Shown here: in pieces, positions 37,253-46,024 of the stretch | Layout of the letters: each line of letters begins with the position of its first letter | How positions within the stretch are numbered: position 1 is the first letter of the stretch | Source of the DNA: Acidobacteriota bacterium | GTDB taxonomy: Bacteria; Acidobacteriota; Vicinamibacteria; Vicinamibacterales; UBA2999 | Length of the DNA: 64,000 nt | Reading direction: 5' to 3' | Assembly: GCA_947465645.1 (NCBI GenBank) | Contig: CANIBQ010000013.1 | Span: 14,946 to 78,945 of the forward strand | Notes under the pieces: model-generated | What the model saw: only the letters and a program-made list of their open reading frames with translations | Told to the model about the DNA's origin: nothing | Databases searched by the model: none | Translations under genes and position numbers: made by a program

Positions 37253-37276
37253 AAGGTTGGTCTTGTTGCCAACCTT
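37253..37276. promoter_or_regulatory. palindromic operator of the MarR gene
   Basis: AAGGTTGG (37253-37260) and CCAACCTT (37269-37276) are a perfect 8-base inverted repeat with an 8-base spacer. The right half overlaps the -35 box of the promoter just downstream. This is the usual arrangement for MarR autorepression; the dimer would cover the -35 element. Confidence 0.75.
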
Positions 37277-37294
37277 GTTCGCTATCTGTATAAT
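37266..37294 (+). promoter_or_regulatory. sigma70-type promoter of the MarR gene
   Basis: The -35 box is TTGCCA at 37266-37271 and the -10 box is TATAAT at 37289-37294, separated by 17 bases. Both are near consensus. Transcription would start about 37301, at or near the GTG start, so the mRNA may be leaderless. Confidence 0.8.
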
Positions 37295-37300
37295 GCATAT

Positions 37301-37732
37301 GTGAACGATACGGATAGGCCCTCCGCCGGGCTGTTTTCCTTACTCCACGCGGCGGGCGTCGCACAATCGCACGTCGAGTCAAAGCTCGCAGGTCTTGGCT
37401 TGTCGCTGCCGAAACTCGCCGCCCTGCGCGCGTTGTCGGAAGCGGGTGAGTCGTTGCCGCTCGGTCAGTTGGCTGAACGGCTTTCGTGCGTGAAGTCGAA
37501 CATCACGCAGCTTGTTGACCGCCTCGAGGCGGACGGCTTCGTCGCTCGTGCGCACGACCCGAACGATCGGCGGTCGCGCCTCGCCGTCATGACTCCGTCG
37601 GGACGAAAGGCCTGCGACGAAGGGACCCGCGTCCAGGACGAAACAGAACGCGAGCTCTTTGGCGCGTTGACCCCGGATGAAGCGCGACAGCTTGGCTCGT
37701 TGATCCACAAGGTCACGCAGCGGGCCGAATAG
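37301..37732 (+). CDS. MarR family transcriptional regulator
   Basis: The 143-residue winged-helix protein has LPLGQLAERLSCVKSNITQLVDRLEADGFVARAHDPNDRRSRLAVMTPSG in the standard MarR order (helix-turn-helix then the DxRxxR wing). Such regulators usually repress themselves and a linked gene and respond to small phenolic or oxidant ligands. The start is GTG 37301 with a promoter and operator just upstream. The linked pirin gene, 82 bases downstream, is the likely target; a large palindrome lies between them. Confidence 0.92.
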   Translation: MNDTDRPSAGLFSLLHAAGVAQSHVESKLAGLGLSLPKLAALRALSEAGESLPLGQLAERLSCVKSNITQLVDRLEADGFVARAHDPNDRRSRLAVMTPSGRKACDEGTRVQDETERELFGALTPDEARQLGSLIHKVTQRAE

Positions 37733-37798
37733 GGGGTCGGGGGTCATTTTTCGAGGACACCGTAATCGCGATGTCCTCGAAAAATGACCCCCGACCCC
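37733..37798. repeat. REPIN-like 27-base inverted repeat between marR and pirin
   Basis: Perfect 27-base arms at 37733-37759 and 37772-37798 enclose a 12-base loop. The arms begin ggggtcgggggtcatttt and end in aggaca. The left arm starts right after the marR stop. The element should form a very stable hairpin. It lies 15 bases upstream of the pirin start. Short GTAG-type or RAYT-linked elements in related genomes share this ggggtc-type tip. Confidence 0.85.
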
Positions 37799-37813
37799 GT
37801 TTATGAGGAGACC

Positions 37814-38716
37814 ATGTCTATTCGTGCGGTGAAACGCATCAGTCAATCGAAGCCCACCCTCGAAGGCGCCGGCGTGCACCTGCGGCGGGCGTTCGGTTTC
37901 GGCAAGACCACCGATTTCGATCCGTTCCTGCTACTGGACGATTTCAGGAACGACAACCCCGACGAGTACCTCGCCGGCTTTCCGTGGCATCCCCATCGCG
38001 GGATCGAGACGATCACGTACGTGCTCGCGGGCAACGTCGAGCATGGCGACAGCCTCGGCAACCGCGGGAGCATGGGACCTGGCGATGTCCAGTGGATGAC
38101 GGCCGGCCGCGGCATCCTCCACCAGGAGATGCCGAAGGGCGACGGGCAGGGCCGGATGCACGGCTTCCAGCTCTGGGCGAATCTGCCCGCGTCGCTGAAG
38201 ATGACCGCGCCGCGCTACCAGGACATCTCGGCGCGCGACATTCCCGAGGTGACCGACGATGACGGCACGAAGGTGCGCGTGATCGTCGGAGACTTCTGGG
38301 GAAAGAAGGGACCCGTCGATGGTGTCGCCGCCGACCCACAGTACCTCGACGTGTTCGTGCCGCCAGGGAAGAAGAAGCGGCTGGCCGTCGAAACGTCGCG
38401 CCATGCATTTGCGTACGTGTTCGCCGGGGCAGGCACCTTTCGCGACGCCTCCGAACCGCAGGCCGTGAAGACGGATCATGTCGGACCGGCTCCGGCGTCG
38501 GCCGTCGACGAAGTCGGCAATCGCTCGCTGGTGCTCTTCGATCGCGGCGACGAAGTGGTCGTCCAGGCGGGAGATGAAGGGATTCGGTTCCTGCTCGTGT
38601 CAGGCAAGCCGCTCGAAGAGCCGGTCGCGTGGTACGGACCGATCGTGATGAACACCGAGGAGCAGTTGCAGCAGGCCTATGCCGAGCTGCGGGACGGCAC
38701 GTTTATCACGAAGTGA
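37814..38716 (+). CDS. pirin family protein
   Basis: The 300-residue bicupin has the pirin signature FPWHPHRGIETITYVLAGNVEHGDSLGN (iron-binding His pair) and MTAGRGILHQEMPKGDG with the other metal ligands. The second cupin spans ~160-290. Pirins are iron proteins; bacterial members include quercetinases and redox-sensitive regulators. ATG 37814 has GAGGAG 6 bases upstream. Neighbour MarR probably controls it. The true substrate is unknown. Confidence 0.9.
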   Translation: MSIRAVKRISQSKPTLEGAGVHLRRAFGFGKTTDFDPFLLLDDFRNDNPDEYLAGFPWHPHRGIETITYVLAGNVEHGDSLGNRGSMGPGDVQWMTAGRGILHQEMPKGDGQGRMHGFQLWANLPASLKMTAPRYQDISARDIPEVTDDDGTKVRVIVGDFWGKKGPVDGVAADPQYLDVFVPPGKKKRLAVETSRHAFAYVFAGAGTFRDASEPQAVKTDHVGPAPASAVDEVGNRSLVLFDRGDEVVVQAGDEGIRFLLVSGKPLEEPVAWYGPIVMNTEEQLQQAYAELRDGTFITK

Positions 38717-38865
38717 ATCGGCCCCTGCCTTGACGTCTCCTCAGCCAGTCGCCACGTATCTGCCAGGGCCAGCGACCGCCGTCGTGAAGACCGTGCGCGG
38801 TGGCGGGTCACCGTTGAGGTGACGACGACAGGTCGAGGGGAAATGGCGTGCGGGCGTCGCGCTGC

Positions 38866-40308
38866 TCAGCGCCGCAGTCGGAACGTGTCCACGACGCGAC
38901 CGAACGCCTGGCGCAGCGACAGCTCGCTCTTCTGGATGCAGACCTGGCCACGCCTGGTGCCGTAGATCTGGAAGCCCGTGCGCGTGGCTGGAACCTGCAG
39001 GCGATCGCTCCAGCCCAGACGCGCGGAAATGCGCTCGTCGCCAGACATGCTGGTCAGATGCACATCGTATGTTCCGGGAATCAGGGCGCCGATGGATTTC
39101 TCCGGCAACACGCCTTCGTACAGCGCGCTCTGGCCGTAACCCGGGGCTTCTTCCCGACGCCGGACGACGGGAAAAGCGGAACCCCCGTCGCCGTCGCGTC
39201 TCAGAACGTCGCAGACAAGCTGGCGCGGAAGGCCGAGCCGTCCAGCGATGGATGCCTCGATGGCGACTTCGACACCCCCGTTGGCCCAGTCCACTCCCCG
39301 GAGCGAAGCCGTGATCACCGGCTTGGCCTCCACTGCTCCCAACGCCAGTAACCCAGGCCTGTCTCCGCGACGCACGAAGTAGGAGCGTTCCCGGAACGGG
39401 CTTCCGAGCCGTCGCTCCATCGTGTCGCTGATGAATTGCCAGGCAAACGTCTGGTGTGCCGCAACCCAGGCGTCCTGGACGACGTCGTCGTGCGTCGCCA
39501 GGCGGCCCGGCTGGTAGATGTGGAGGCACTGGTGGCGGTAAAGGTTCACGATGACTTCATCGGCGGTTGGCGAGTAGCCAATGTGGTCACGCACGATCCC
39601 GCAGATTTCCGATACCGACGACGTATAGGTCGTCGGATCCAGCGTGTCCCGCCTCAGGTGCTGCCCATCTTCCCGAGAGCGCAGGAAGTAATGGTCGTCG
39701 TCGCCGCTCAGGATCGAGATCCGCCTGGCATGCAGGCACGCATGGGCGTTGAAGATTTCGTCCTCCAGGCAGATCTTTCCCTCTGGAAACCAGATCTCGT
39801 GGTCAAGCAGCATGCGGCGCAGATAGAGCTTGTGCGAACACAACGTGTCGAACACGTCCACGAGATCTGCATCGACCAGCGTCTTCAAGTGCACCGCCGC
39901 TGGGAAGGCTCTGGATCCGAGCGGTGTCAACTTGGGGATAACGATGTCGGAGTCATGCTCCTCGGCAAAATCGACGATCTGCCGCAGCGCGCCTGGCGCA
40001 AAACGATCGTAGGCGTCGGCGAAAAATACCCATTTCGCAGTGCTCGCACGCAGGCCCGCGTTTTGTGGCCCGCCAGGCGAACCGCTGTTGCCCTGGTGAA
40101 TGACCGTGACGTTCTCATGCTGGCGACCGTATTCATCCAACAGCTCGGAGCTGCCATCCGTCGATCCGTCATCGACGGCAACGACCTCGAAGCACGAAGC
40201 CTCGAGGTCCTGACCCGCGACTGAATCGAGCATCTCCCGCAAGTACGGCAACGCGTTGTGAACGAGGATGATGACGGACAGTTTCAATTCCGGCAGGGCG
40301 CCTACCAC
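38866..40308 (-). CDS. GT2 glycosyltransferase with C-terminal extra domain
   Basis: The ~480-residue protein begins PELKLSVIILVHNALPYLRE, with VVAVDDGSTDGSSELL and the DxD-like KWVFFADAYDRFAP. The C-terminal ~200 residues (from about DDHYFLRSRED) hold a beta-rich region similar to the galactosyltransferase/teichoic-acid polymerase group (TarF/TagF-type) or a carbohydrate-binding fold. It probably extends a surface glycan. The start is GTG 40308; the upstream overlapping 106-residue frame is listed separately. Confidence 0.75.
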   Translation of the reverse strand: MVGALPELKLSVIILVHNALPYLREMLDSVAGQDLEASCFEVVAVDDGSTDGSSELLDEYGRQHENVTVIHQGNSGSPGGPQNAGLRASTAKWVFFADAYDRFAPGALRQIVDFAEEHDSDIVIPKLTPLGSRAFPAAVHLKTLVDADLVDVFDTLCSHKLYLRRMLLDHEIWFPEGKICLEDEIFNAHACLHARRISILSGDDDHYFLRSREDGQHLRRDTLDPTTYTSSVSEICGIVRDHIGYSPTADEVIVNLYRHQCLHIYQPGRLATHDDVVQDAWVAAHQTFAWQFISDTMERRLGSPFRERSYFVRRGDRPGLLALGAVEAKPVITASLRGVDWANGGVEVAIEASIAGRLGLPRQLVCDVLRRDGDGGSAFPVVRRREEAPGYGQSALYEGVLPEKSIGALIPGTYDVHLTSMSGDERISARLGWSDRLQVPATRTGFQIYGTRRGQVCIQKSELSLRQAFGRVVDTFRLRR

Positions 40309-40622
40309 GGCAGGCGAACCCCGCTGCAATCGACAGCCGCGGCGCGACTCCCTGCCTGCGCGTCGAGAAACACCATGATGTCTGGCGTGCCAGTGATCTT
40401 GCCCATGAATGCCACCTGTCGGCTCACGTGACCCGTGAAGACACGTGTCTTCGCCAGATTGTATTTGAGGGATGCGAGCCAACCGGCAGGTTCAGCCGGA
40501 AGCCGAGCCGAACCCTCTTCTGGATCGTCCACCGGTTTCCGCTTGTGGCCATTCGGGTGTGTGTCACATAGTGTCTCACGTCGAACCGAGGCTTCCGCCA
40601 GGGCGACGGGCACATTCGCCAA
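40302..40622 (-). CDS. possible small ORF upstream of GT2 gene
   Basis: A 106-residue frame ends 7 bases inside the GT2 start region (TAG over GTGG). It includes LKYNLAKTRVFTGHVSRQ and TPDIMVFLDAQAG, the latter recalling a transferase acceptor loop. It may be a remnant of an N-terminal transferase piece. Coding is unproven. Confidence 0.3.
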   Translation of the reverse strand: MANVPVALAEASVRRETLCDTHPNGHKRKPVDDPEEGSARLPAEPAGWLASLKYNLAKTRVFTGHVSRQVAFMGKITGTPDIMVFLDAQAGSRAAAVDCSGVRLPW

Positions 40623-40753
40623 GGCGATTCACGTTCAGAGAGGAGAACGGCACCAGTGTTCTGTATCCAATGCGGCGTCAACCCGTCGAGGCGGCTGACA
40701 TGCGCGACGGAATGCGGCGCGAGACGCAGATGACGCTGGCGGCCCGACGCTGA

Positions 40754-42343
40754 ATGCGCCGCCAGCTTGGGTGGATGGCGGTCCTCTTCCTCGCGACCGC
40801 AGCCTTTCGGTTCCTCGCTCTCAGCAACGGCTTTTCCAACGACCACTTCCTGCACCTCGCGTCGGCGCAACAGATGTCGTATGGGGAATGGCCGACGCGT
40901 GACTTCGTCGACCCGGGCCAGCCGCTGACGATCGTCTATTCGGCGATGGCTCAGGCGATCCTCGGACGCACGCTCTTCGCGGAAGCCGTCTTCGTGTCGG
41001 CCGCCTTCGGCGTAGCTGCCGCATTCACATTTGCCGCCGTGACAGCGATGACGGGTTCGACATGGCTTGCGGTCCTCGCGTCCGTTCTGGAAGTCGCCGT
41101 CTTTCCTCGGACGTACGGTTACCCAAAGATGCTGGTGTACGCGTTCGCGTTCTGGTGCTTCGCGCGCTACGTGGCAAAGCCCTCGGCCGCGCGGCTCTCG
41201 ATGATGGCGGCCAGCGTCGCCGTTGGATTCCTGTTCCGCCACGACCACGGGGTATTCCTGGGCTTCGCGGGCCTTCTGACAGCCATGCTCGCGCCGGATG
41301 TGGCGGGCGGGAAGACCGCGATGAGGAGCGCGCTCACATTTGGGGCACTCGTCTCTGCCATGGTGCTCCCCTATCTCGCGTACGTGCAGGCGCACGGAGG
41401 TCTCGGCCAGTACGTCGCCGCAGGCCTCGAATACAGCGCGCGTGAAGCCGGCAGGCAGGGACATGCCTGGCCGAATCCGTTCGCAAGCGAGGAGCCCCTG
41501 CAGGCGCTGCTGCTGTATGAGCTGTATGCCATACCGATCGTTGCCCTGTGCGCGGTTGTCATGTCGCGAGGATCGGCAGATTCTCGAAGACTCGTCATGC
41601 CCATGGCCCTGATGGCGATTCCCTTCACCTTCAGCGTCGTCCGGGTGCCGCTGCTCGCGCGCATGCCCGACGCGGTCGTCCCGGCCGTCGTCCTTGGTGC
41701 GTTCCTCGTCGGGCGCGCGTGGGCGTCCGCGCCGCGACTGCGTCCGGCCGGCAGACTCGTCTCGGTCGCCGGTGGCGTGCTGTTCTCGGCATCCATCTTC
41801 TCTGTCGGTCAGCCGCTCGACGCGCTCGATCGCGCCGGCTTGATGGGACCTGCGCTGAAAGTGCCCGAGCGGTTCGTCGAACGCACGCGTGCCCTGACAA
41901 CGCCGCTGGAGCTGTCGCAAATGCCAGGCCGAACGGCGGCGGGACTGCTGCCCTTCTTCGAGTACGTGAATCGCTGCACAGGGCCCGATGCGCGCCTGCT
42001 GACTGCGGGATTCCTGCCCGAAGTGTCGTACTTCGCCAGACGGCCGTACGCGGCTGGGCAAAGCACGTTCGGGCCATGGTGGGGTTCCGAGAAGATGCAG
42101 CAGATGGCGCTCCGCCGTCTGCGAAGCCAGGTCGTGCCCTTCGTGGTCCTGCCGAGCGAGTACCGCGAGGAGTTCCACCAGCGGTTTCCGCTCGTGGCGA
42201 GCTACGTTCGGTTGCAGTACGCCCCGCTCGCGGTCATCGATATCGGCGAGGACGAAAGCGTCGAAATCCTGATGGATTCGGCTTTCTCATCGCGCGGACG
42301 TGACGAGCAGACGGGCTGGCCGTGCCACGTGACGTCCGGGTGA
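40754..42343 (+). CDS. GT-C-like membrane protein
   Basis: The 529-residue protein has ~10 helices. Its first loop carries NGFSNDHFLHLASAQQMSYGEWPTRDFVDPGQPLT, where the ND and D resemble the acidic loop of GT-C/oligosaccharyl-type proteins. A C-terminal soluble part (YVNRCTGPDARLLTAGFLPEV) follows the last helix. Start ATG 40754 is preceded by a divergent transferase region. Probable role: periplasmic sugar transfer; the exact function is open. Confidence 0.7.
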   Translation: MRRQLGWMAVLFLATAAFRFLALSNGFSNDHFLHLASAQQMSYGEWPTRDFVDPGQPLTIVYSAMAQAILGRTLFAEAVFVSAAFGVAAAFTFAAVTAMTGSTWLAVLASVLEVAVFPRTYGYPKMLVYAFAFWCFARYVAKPSAARLSMMAASVAVGFLFRHDHGVFLGFAGLLTAMLAPDVAGGKTAMRSALTFGALVSAMVLPYLAYVQAHGGLGQYVAAGLEYSAREAGRQGHAWPNPFASEEPLQALLLYELYAIPIVALCAVVMSRGSADSRRLVMPMALMAIPFTFSVVRVPLLARMPDAVVPAVVLGAFLVGRAWASAPRLRPAGRLVSVAGGVLFSASIFSVGQPLDALDRAGLMGPALKVPERFVERTRALTTPLELSQMPGRTAAGLLPFFEYVNRCTGPDARLLTAGFLPEVSYFARRPYAAGQSTFGPWWGSEKMQQMALRRLRSQVVPFVVLPSEYREEFHQRFPLVASYVRLQYAPLAVIDIGEDESVEILMDSAFSSRGRDEQTGWPCHVTSG

Positions 42344-42419
42344 CCGGAAGCCGGAAGCAGAGTCGACGTCTCTTCTCGCACGGCAAGGCCTTCCGTCTGA
42401 GCGCCCTCGCGCTGGCGCC

Positions 42420-43376
42420 TCAGTCGAGGGTCAGCGTGTACTCCGCCTCGAGGTTTCCGCCCGATGATCGGACGGCGACGACCTTCACCGTGAACGTGCC
42501 CTTCCTCGTGTAGAGGTGCTGCTCCCTCGCACCCGTGTCGTTTGCGCTCGCTCCGTCCCCGAAGTCCCAGTCGTAGCGGGTGACCGTCGGAGCCGGATTG
42601 CCAGCGAGCGTCGCCACGAACTGCCATTCCTGCGTCGTGCTGCCGCCTCCTCCGGAGATCAGGGTCGCCGCGATGGAAACCGACGCGGCTGCCGGCGCGA
42701 GCGTCAGCGTGAAATTCACCGAGGTGTTGCCAGTCATGGAGACACCGGCGGACCCACTCGTGTAGCCAGTCGCGCTTGCGGACAAGTTGACGTTGCCGGC
42801 CGTCAGGGATGAGAACACGTAGTCACCGTTCGAGTTGGTCTGCGCGGTTAGGTCCTTGTTCGGTCCATCCAGCACCGTGACCGTGGCGCCGTTGAGACGG
42901 GCTCCGCTCGAGTTTTGCACCATGCCCGACAACGAGACAGTCAGGCGCGAAAGCGTGAAGTCCAAGGTGTTGGTGCCATCGACGTAGACGCCGCTCCGAG
43001 CCTCCGCATAGAACGTGGCAATCGCCTTCAAGTTGGCGTTGGATGCGGTCAGCGAATCAAATCGATATTCACCGTTGGAATTCGTGCCGGCGGTCTTGCC
43101 GGCGTCCGGGCCATCCAGGATGGTCAGCGTCACCCCGCCGAGCCGATCGCCGCCGGAGGTTGACACGGTCCCGGTCAACGACACCGTGGAGGGCGCCGGG
43201 GCGGGCGACGGAGATGGCGCGGGTGCCGGCGCGGGTGCCGGCGCCGGAGTCGGTGCTGGGTTCGGCGTCGGTGAGGTGCCGCTGTCGCTGCCGCAGCCCA
43301 AAGCAGCGGCTGACAAGACTACCGCCAGGAGAACGGACGCGAACCTAAGCCAGGCGATATGTCTAAGCTGTGCCAT
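42420..43376 (-). CDS. lipoprotein with repeated beta-sandwich and PKD-like domains
   Basis: The 318-residue protein has a lipoprotein signal ending at ALGCGS (lipobox), then a long Pro/Ala linker. Two similar domains follow, each with LSGTV or LSGMV, GxRLNGATVTVLDG and TNSNGxYxF, as in carboxypeptidase-regulatory-like repeats. The C-terminal ~90 residues are PKD-like (YDWDFGDGASANDTGAREQH). It should be a surface or periplasmic lipoprotein that binds carbohydrate or protein ligands. It lies just before the tRNA-Asp scar. Confidence 0.8.
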   Translation of the reverse strand: MAQLRHIAWLRFASVLLAVVLSAAALGCGSDSGTSPTPNPAPTPAPAPAPAPAPSPSPAPAPSTVSLTGTVSTSGGDRLGGVTLTILDGPDAGKTAGTNSNGEYRFDSLTASNANLKAIATFYAEARSGVYVDGTNTLDFTLSRLTVSLSGMVQNSSGARLNGATVTVLDGPNKDLTAQTNSNGDYVFSSLTAGNVNLSASATGYTSGSAGVSMTGNTSVNFTLTLAPAAASVSIAATLISGGGGSTTQEWQFVATLAGNPAPTVTRYDWDFGDGASANDTGAREQHLYTRKGTFTVKVVAVRSSGGNLEAEYTLTLD

Positions 43377-43566
43377 TTCGACGCCTCAAGTTAGAAGTTT
43401 CAGCGAGAGTATTCGGCGACGGGCACCATAACGTCAACACATTAGTGCAGGAACGTGCGCCGAAGATGTTGGAGCTGTCGATGGTGCATGTTGGCGCGCT
43501 TCCGAGGGTTGTTCAGCCGGTCGCACAGCGAGAACCGATCGCGCACCCGGCCCTCGAAGATTGGGT

Positions 43567-43615
43567 TGGCGGGGTCGACGGGACTCGAACCCGCGGCCCC
43601 CGACGTGACACGCAT
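43567..43615 (-). repeat. partial tRNA-Asp 3' end, distal attachment copy
   Basis: Bases 43567-43601 match the 3' part of the intact tRNA-Asp (45790-45866) exactly, and the identity also covers several bases downstream of the tRNA end. Pairing breaks down in the anticodon region (about 43615). There is no 5' half. This is the usual shape of an attachment-site remnant. Confidence 0.8.
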
Positions 43616-43997
43616 TTCCTGACGACAAATAGTCTGAACTTGCACAATGGTACCCGATGCCGGGACCACTTTGCTCTGAAGACAGGTCTCGTCGCCTCCA
43701 TGCTCGGTCTTAATTCATCAGCGGCGGGACCACATCGAGCGAGGCGTTGCGCAGACCGCGGAGCTGCAGCCGGAGATCGCGCAGTGACACGCACGCCATC
43801 GTCTGCGCTGCGGTAGCCAGCCGATGCATCGGGGTCAGATCTTCAGCTCCGGAGGTAGGTCCTCCTGAAACATAATCCACAGCGGCGCACTCGCCGGCGC
43901 CGGCGGCCTCGAGCTCGCCTCCGTCGTTGCGCATCCAGAGCACGCGACGACGAGCCGCAGGATGGCCACCGCCGTGGCCGCGCTATAGAATTCCCGG
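43616..43997. other. intergenic region inside the tRNA-Asp scar
   Basis: These 382 bases hold no well-supported gene. A minus-strand 77-residue frame (43710-43943) has no recognised family and overlaps the HNH remnant region, so it is not called. No promoter or terminator is clear. Confidence 0.4.
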
Positions 43998-44332
43998 ATG
44001 CCAGGCAGGAACGCCACTCCGTATTGCGGTGCGAAGCCCATTCCTTTGGAAGACTTCTCAGAGAGCGATGTCGCTCGCTCTTGGGCGTTCGTCGATTCGA
44101 GCGCCGGCCCTGATGCGTGCCGGCCATGGACCGGCACATCGACGCATGGGTACGGGCTGTTTCGATCTGCACGAACGAGGAGCGCATCACTTTGCGCGCG
44201 CACTGGGTGGCACTCGCCCTCACCCGCGGCGCGGCTGCCGTCTGCTTGCTGCATCGGTGTGACGCCCGCGCTGTTGCAGCCCGCCACATCTCTGGGAAGG
44301 CTCGCAGCGCGACAATTGCCAGCACGCCGTGA
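43998..44332 (+). pseudogene. decayed HNH endonuclease
   Basis: The first frame (from 43998) reads DVARSWAFVDSSAGPDACRPWTGTSTHGYGLF, close to the phage-type HNH opening (W..V....PCW.WTG....GYG.F). After a frame change near 44170 a second frame (44117-44332) continues with LRAHWVALALTRG and VCLLHRCDARAVAARHIS, matching the RAHRVAW and CHRCDNP-type core but with lost ligands. The gene is broken by at least one frameshift. It supports a former mobile element here. Confidence 0.6.
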
Positions 44333-44425
44333 CGAAATCGCGCGTTGCGTCAGGCAATTTGCTGCGCTCGCCGACGAATGGCACCGGGCATTGCGGTCCA
44401 AAGAGTTCGAGGATATTGGCCAACC

Positions 44426-45172
44426 ATGAGTGAGTCCACGCGCGGAATCGTCAAGAGCATGTCGCTACCCGGCGGCCAGGAACGCCGATCGGCGGACCCG
44501 GCGCAGTGGGTGAATCGAAGCATGCTGTATTACGTTGGGAAGCCGCCGACGCCGTACCGGCCAGGGCCCGAGTGTTTCGAACTGGCCAACGAAGTGGTCC
44601 CATCGAAGCAGACCTTGAACGGGTATGACGAGCTGTACGTGCTCTATCAGGCGGCGCGGAATGTGGCTGACATTCCCGGGGCTTGCGCTGAAGTAGGCGT
44701 GTATCGCGGCGGCTCTGCCCACTTCATTGCGCGCGTGTTCGGTCTGATGGACCTCGCGCCGGAGATCCACGCCATCGACACGTTCACCGGACACCCATCG
44801 GTGACTGAACATGATCCATCGCACGAGGTCGGCCGGTTCGTCGACACGAACGTCGAAGAGGTAAGACCCTATCTCGCACGATTCCCGAACATCATGCTGC
44901 ACCAAGGTGACGTCAACGCAATCTTGTCGACGATCCCCGACAACATGTATCGACTCGTGAACCTTGACACGGATCTCTACGAATCGACGTTAACCGGGTT
45001 GCGCTACTTCGGTCCGCGCATGTCGCCTGGCGGCGTCATCGTGGTGGCGGATTATTCGGCTGGCAAATGCGCCGGCGTGATGAAGGCGACGACCGAGTTC
45101 CTGCAGGACGCCGCGGAGACGTTCCAAGCATGGGACCAGCGAACCGAATCACTGGTGCTCGTCCGTCGCTGA
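44426..45172 (+). CDS. TylF/macrocin O-methyltransferase family protein
   Basis: The 248-residue protein has CAEVGVYRGGSAHFIARVF (SAM site), HAIDTFTGHPSVTEHDPSHE and LVNLDTDLYESTLTGLRYF, which match the TylF-like methyltransferases of antibiotics and glycans, including the metal-binding Asp pair in DTD. ATG 44426 follows the HNH remnant closely. It is the only intact gene within the tRNA-Asp scar, so it may be cargo. Substrate unknown. Confidence 0.85.
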   Translation: MSESTRGIVKSMSLPGGQERRSADPAQWVNRSMLYYVGKPPTPYRPGPECFELANEVVPSKQTLNGYDELYVLYQAARNVADIPGACAEVGVYRGGSAHFIARVFGLMDLAPEIHAIDTFTGHPSVTEHDPSHEVGRFVDTNVEEVRPYLARFPNIMLHQGDVNAILSTIPDNMYRLVNLDTDLYESTLTGLRYFGPRMSPGGVIVVADYSAGKCAGVMKATTEFLQDAAETFQAWDQRTESLVLVRR

Positions 45173-45217
45173 CGAATGGAACCGCGCGTAGCGCTTGAGG
45201 AGCCGACCCTAGGACGA

Positions 45218-45421
45218 ATGAACGACCGGTTGATTCAATTGATGGACGATGCGGACATCGCGAAGCAACGGTTGACTAGCCTGGGGAGCGACGATTGGGA
45301 AGCCGTCGGCGTCTAGGTCGAGCTCACCGTTCTCGGGCCACCGAAAGTGATGGTACTGTTCAAGCGACCGCGTCATCTAGAAGGCGAGCCCGCCAAGCCG
45401 GTGCCGCTCCAAATGGGCTGA
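45218..45421 (+). pseudogene. amber-interrupted small ORF
   Basis: The frame from ATG 45218 reads MNDRLIQLMDDADIAKQRL and meets TAG at 45314. Reading on in frame gives VELTVLGPPKVMVLFKRP to a TGA at 45419. No family is recognised. The short gap and same frame suggest an old small gene with a nonsense change, or two small products. Confidence 0.4.
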
Positions 45422-45492
45422 GCGAAGAGCCGACATTCGGGATAGACCTGCCTTCGAGCTGTACGTCCCGCGCTCCCCAGAGCGAATCGCCA

Positions 45493-45720
45493 ATGTCGAG
45501 ACAGGCCACGCTAGAGGTGCGCGTCGCACCGAATATCTACAAGGCCGTCGACTAGGACGGCGTCCAAGTCGGATGGCGCGTGTGCGTCAGACTGCGCGAT
45601 CCCGGAACCGGCACCAGCCTCAACAAGCCCAAGCGGTTCCCGCCCGAGCGGACGCCCGAGGAGCTCGATTACTACCAGGATGATCACAATGGCGGGGTCG
45701 ACGGGACTCGGGCCCGCTGA
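45493..45720 (+). pseudogene. tyrosine integrase N-terminal fragment with amber codon
   Basis: From ATG 45493 the frame reads MSRQATLEVRVAPNIYKAVD then TAG at 45553; reading through continues GWRVCVRLRDPGTGTSLNKP and KRFPPERTPEELDYYQDDHN. That pattern matches the arm-binding N-terminus of phage-type tyrosine integrases (VRV..IY....GW.VYVR, K-RFP..T.LE). The frame then runs into a tRNA-Asp 3' repeat at 45690 and ends at 45720, so no catalytic domain remains. It marks the integrase end of the former element. Confidence 0.55.
45690..45710 (-). repeat. short tRNA-Asp 3'-end copy
   Basis: Twenty-one bases identical to the tRNA-Asp 3' end (tggcggggtcgacgg...) lie exactly 100 bases before the intact tRNA's 3' end. 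Identity stops after actcg. This is a third partial att-like copy and cuts the integrase remnant. Confidence 0.75.
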
Positions 45721-45789
45721 CGCGCCGAAGGCGCGCACGTGAGGACGTCGAGCCCGACGGGCCCGAGCGAGCGCGAGCGAAGCTTGGGT

Positions 45790-45866
<77 letters not shown>

Positions 45867-45874
45867 AAGCTGAC

Positions 45875-45950
45875 TGGTGGGCGGTACAGGGCTCGAACCT
45901 GTGACAGCCGGCGTGTAAAGCCGGTGCTCTACCAACTGAGCTAACCGCCC
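45875..45950 (-). tRNA. tRNA-Val (TAC)
   Basis: The 76-base sequence has acceptor GGGCGGT/ACCGCCC, anticodon loop TTTACAC (TAC), and T-arm GGTTCGAGCCC with encoded CCA. It lies 8 bases upstream of tRNA-Asp in transcription order and is likely cotranscribed. Confidence 0.95.
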
Positions 45951-46024
45951 GCCTTCGCGCTTTCGCGCTTCGGCGCGGCAAGCCCGTTACGGCGAGGCAA
46001 GCCCGGCCCCACGCAAACAAGTGA

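Noticed and set aside
40424..42178. 584-residue minus-strand frame over the GT-C gene
   Set aside because: Arg/Glu/His-rich translation without family motifs; antisense of a membrane-protein gene.
43434..43816. Small ORFs across the partial tRNA-Asp
   Set aside because: Their peptides (GGRGFESRRP, VDGTRTRG) are the usual translations of tRNA sequence.
43710..43943. 77-residue minus-strand frame in the tRNA-Asp scar
   Set aside because: No recognised domain, no ribosome site seen, and overlaps remnant DNA.
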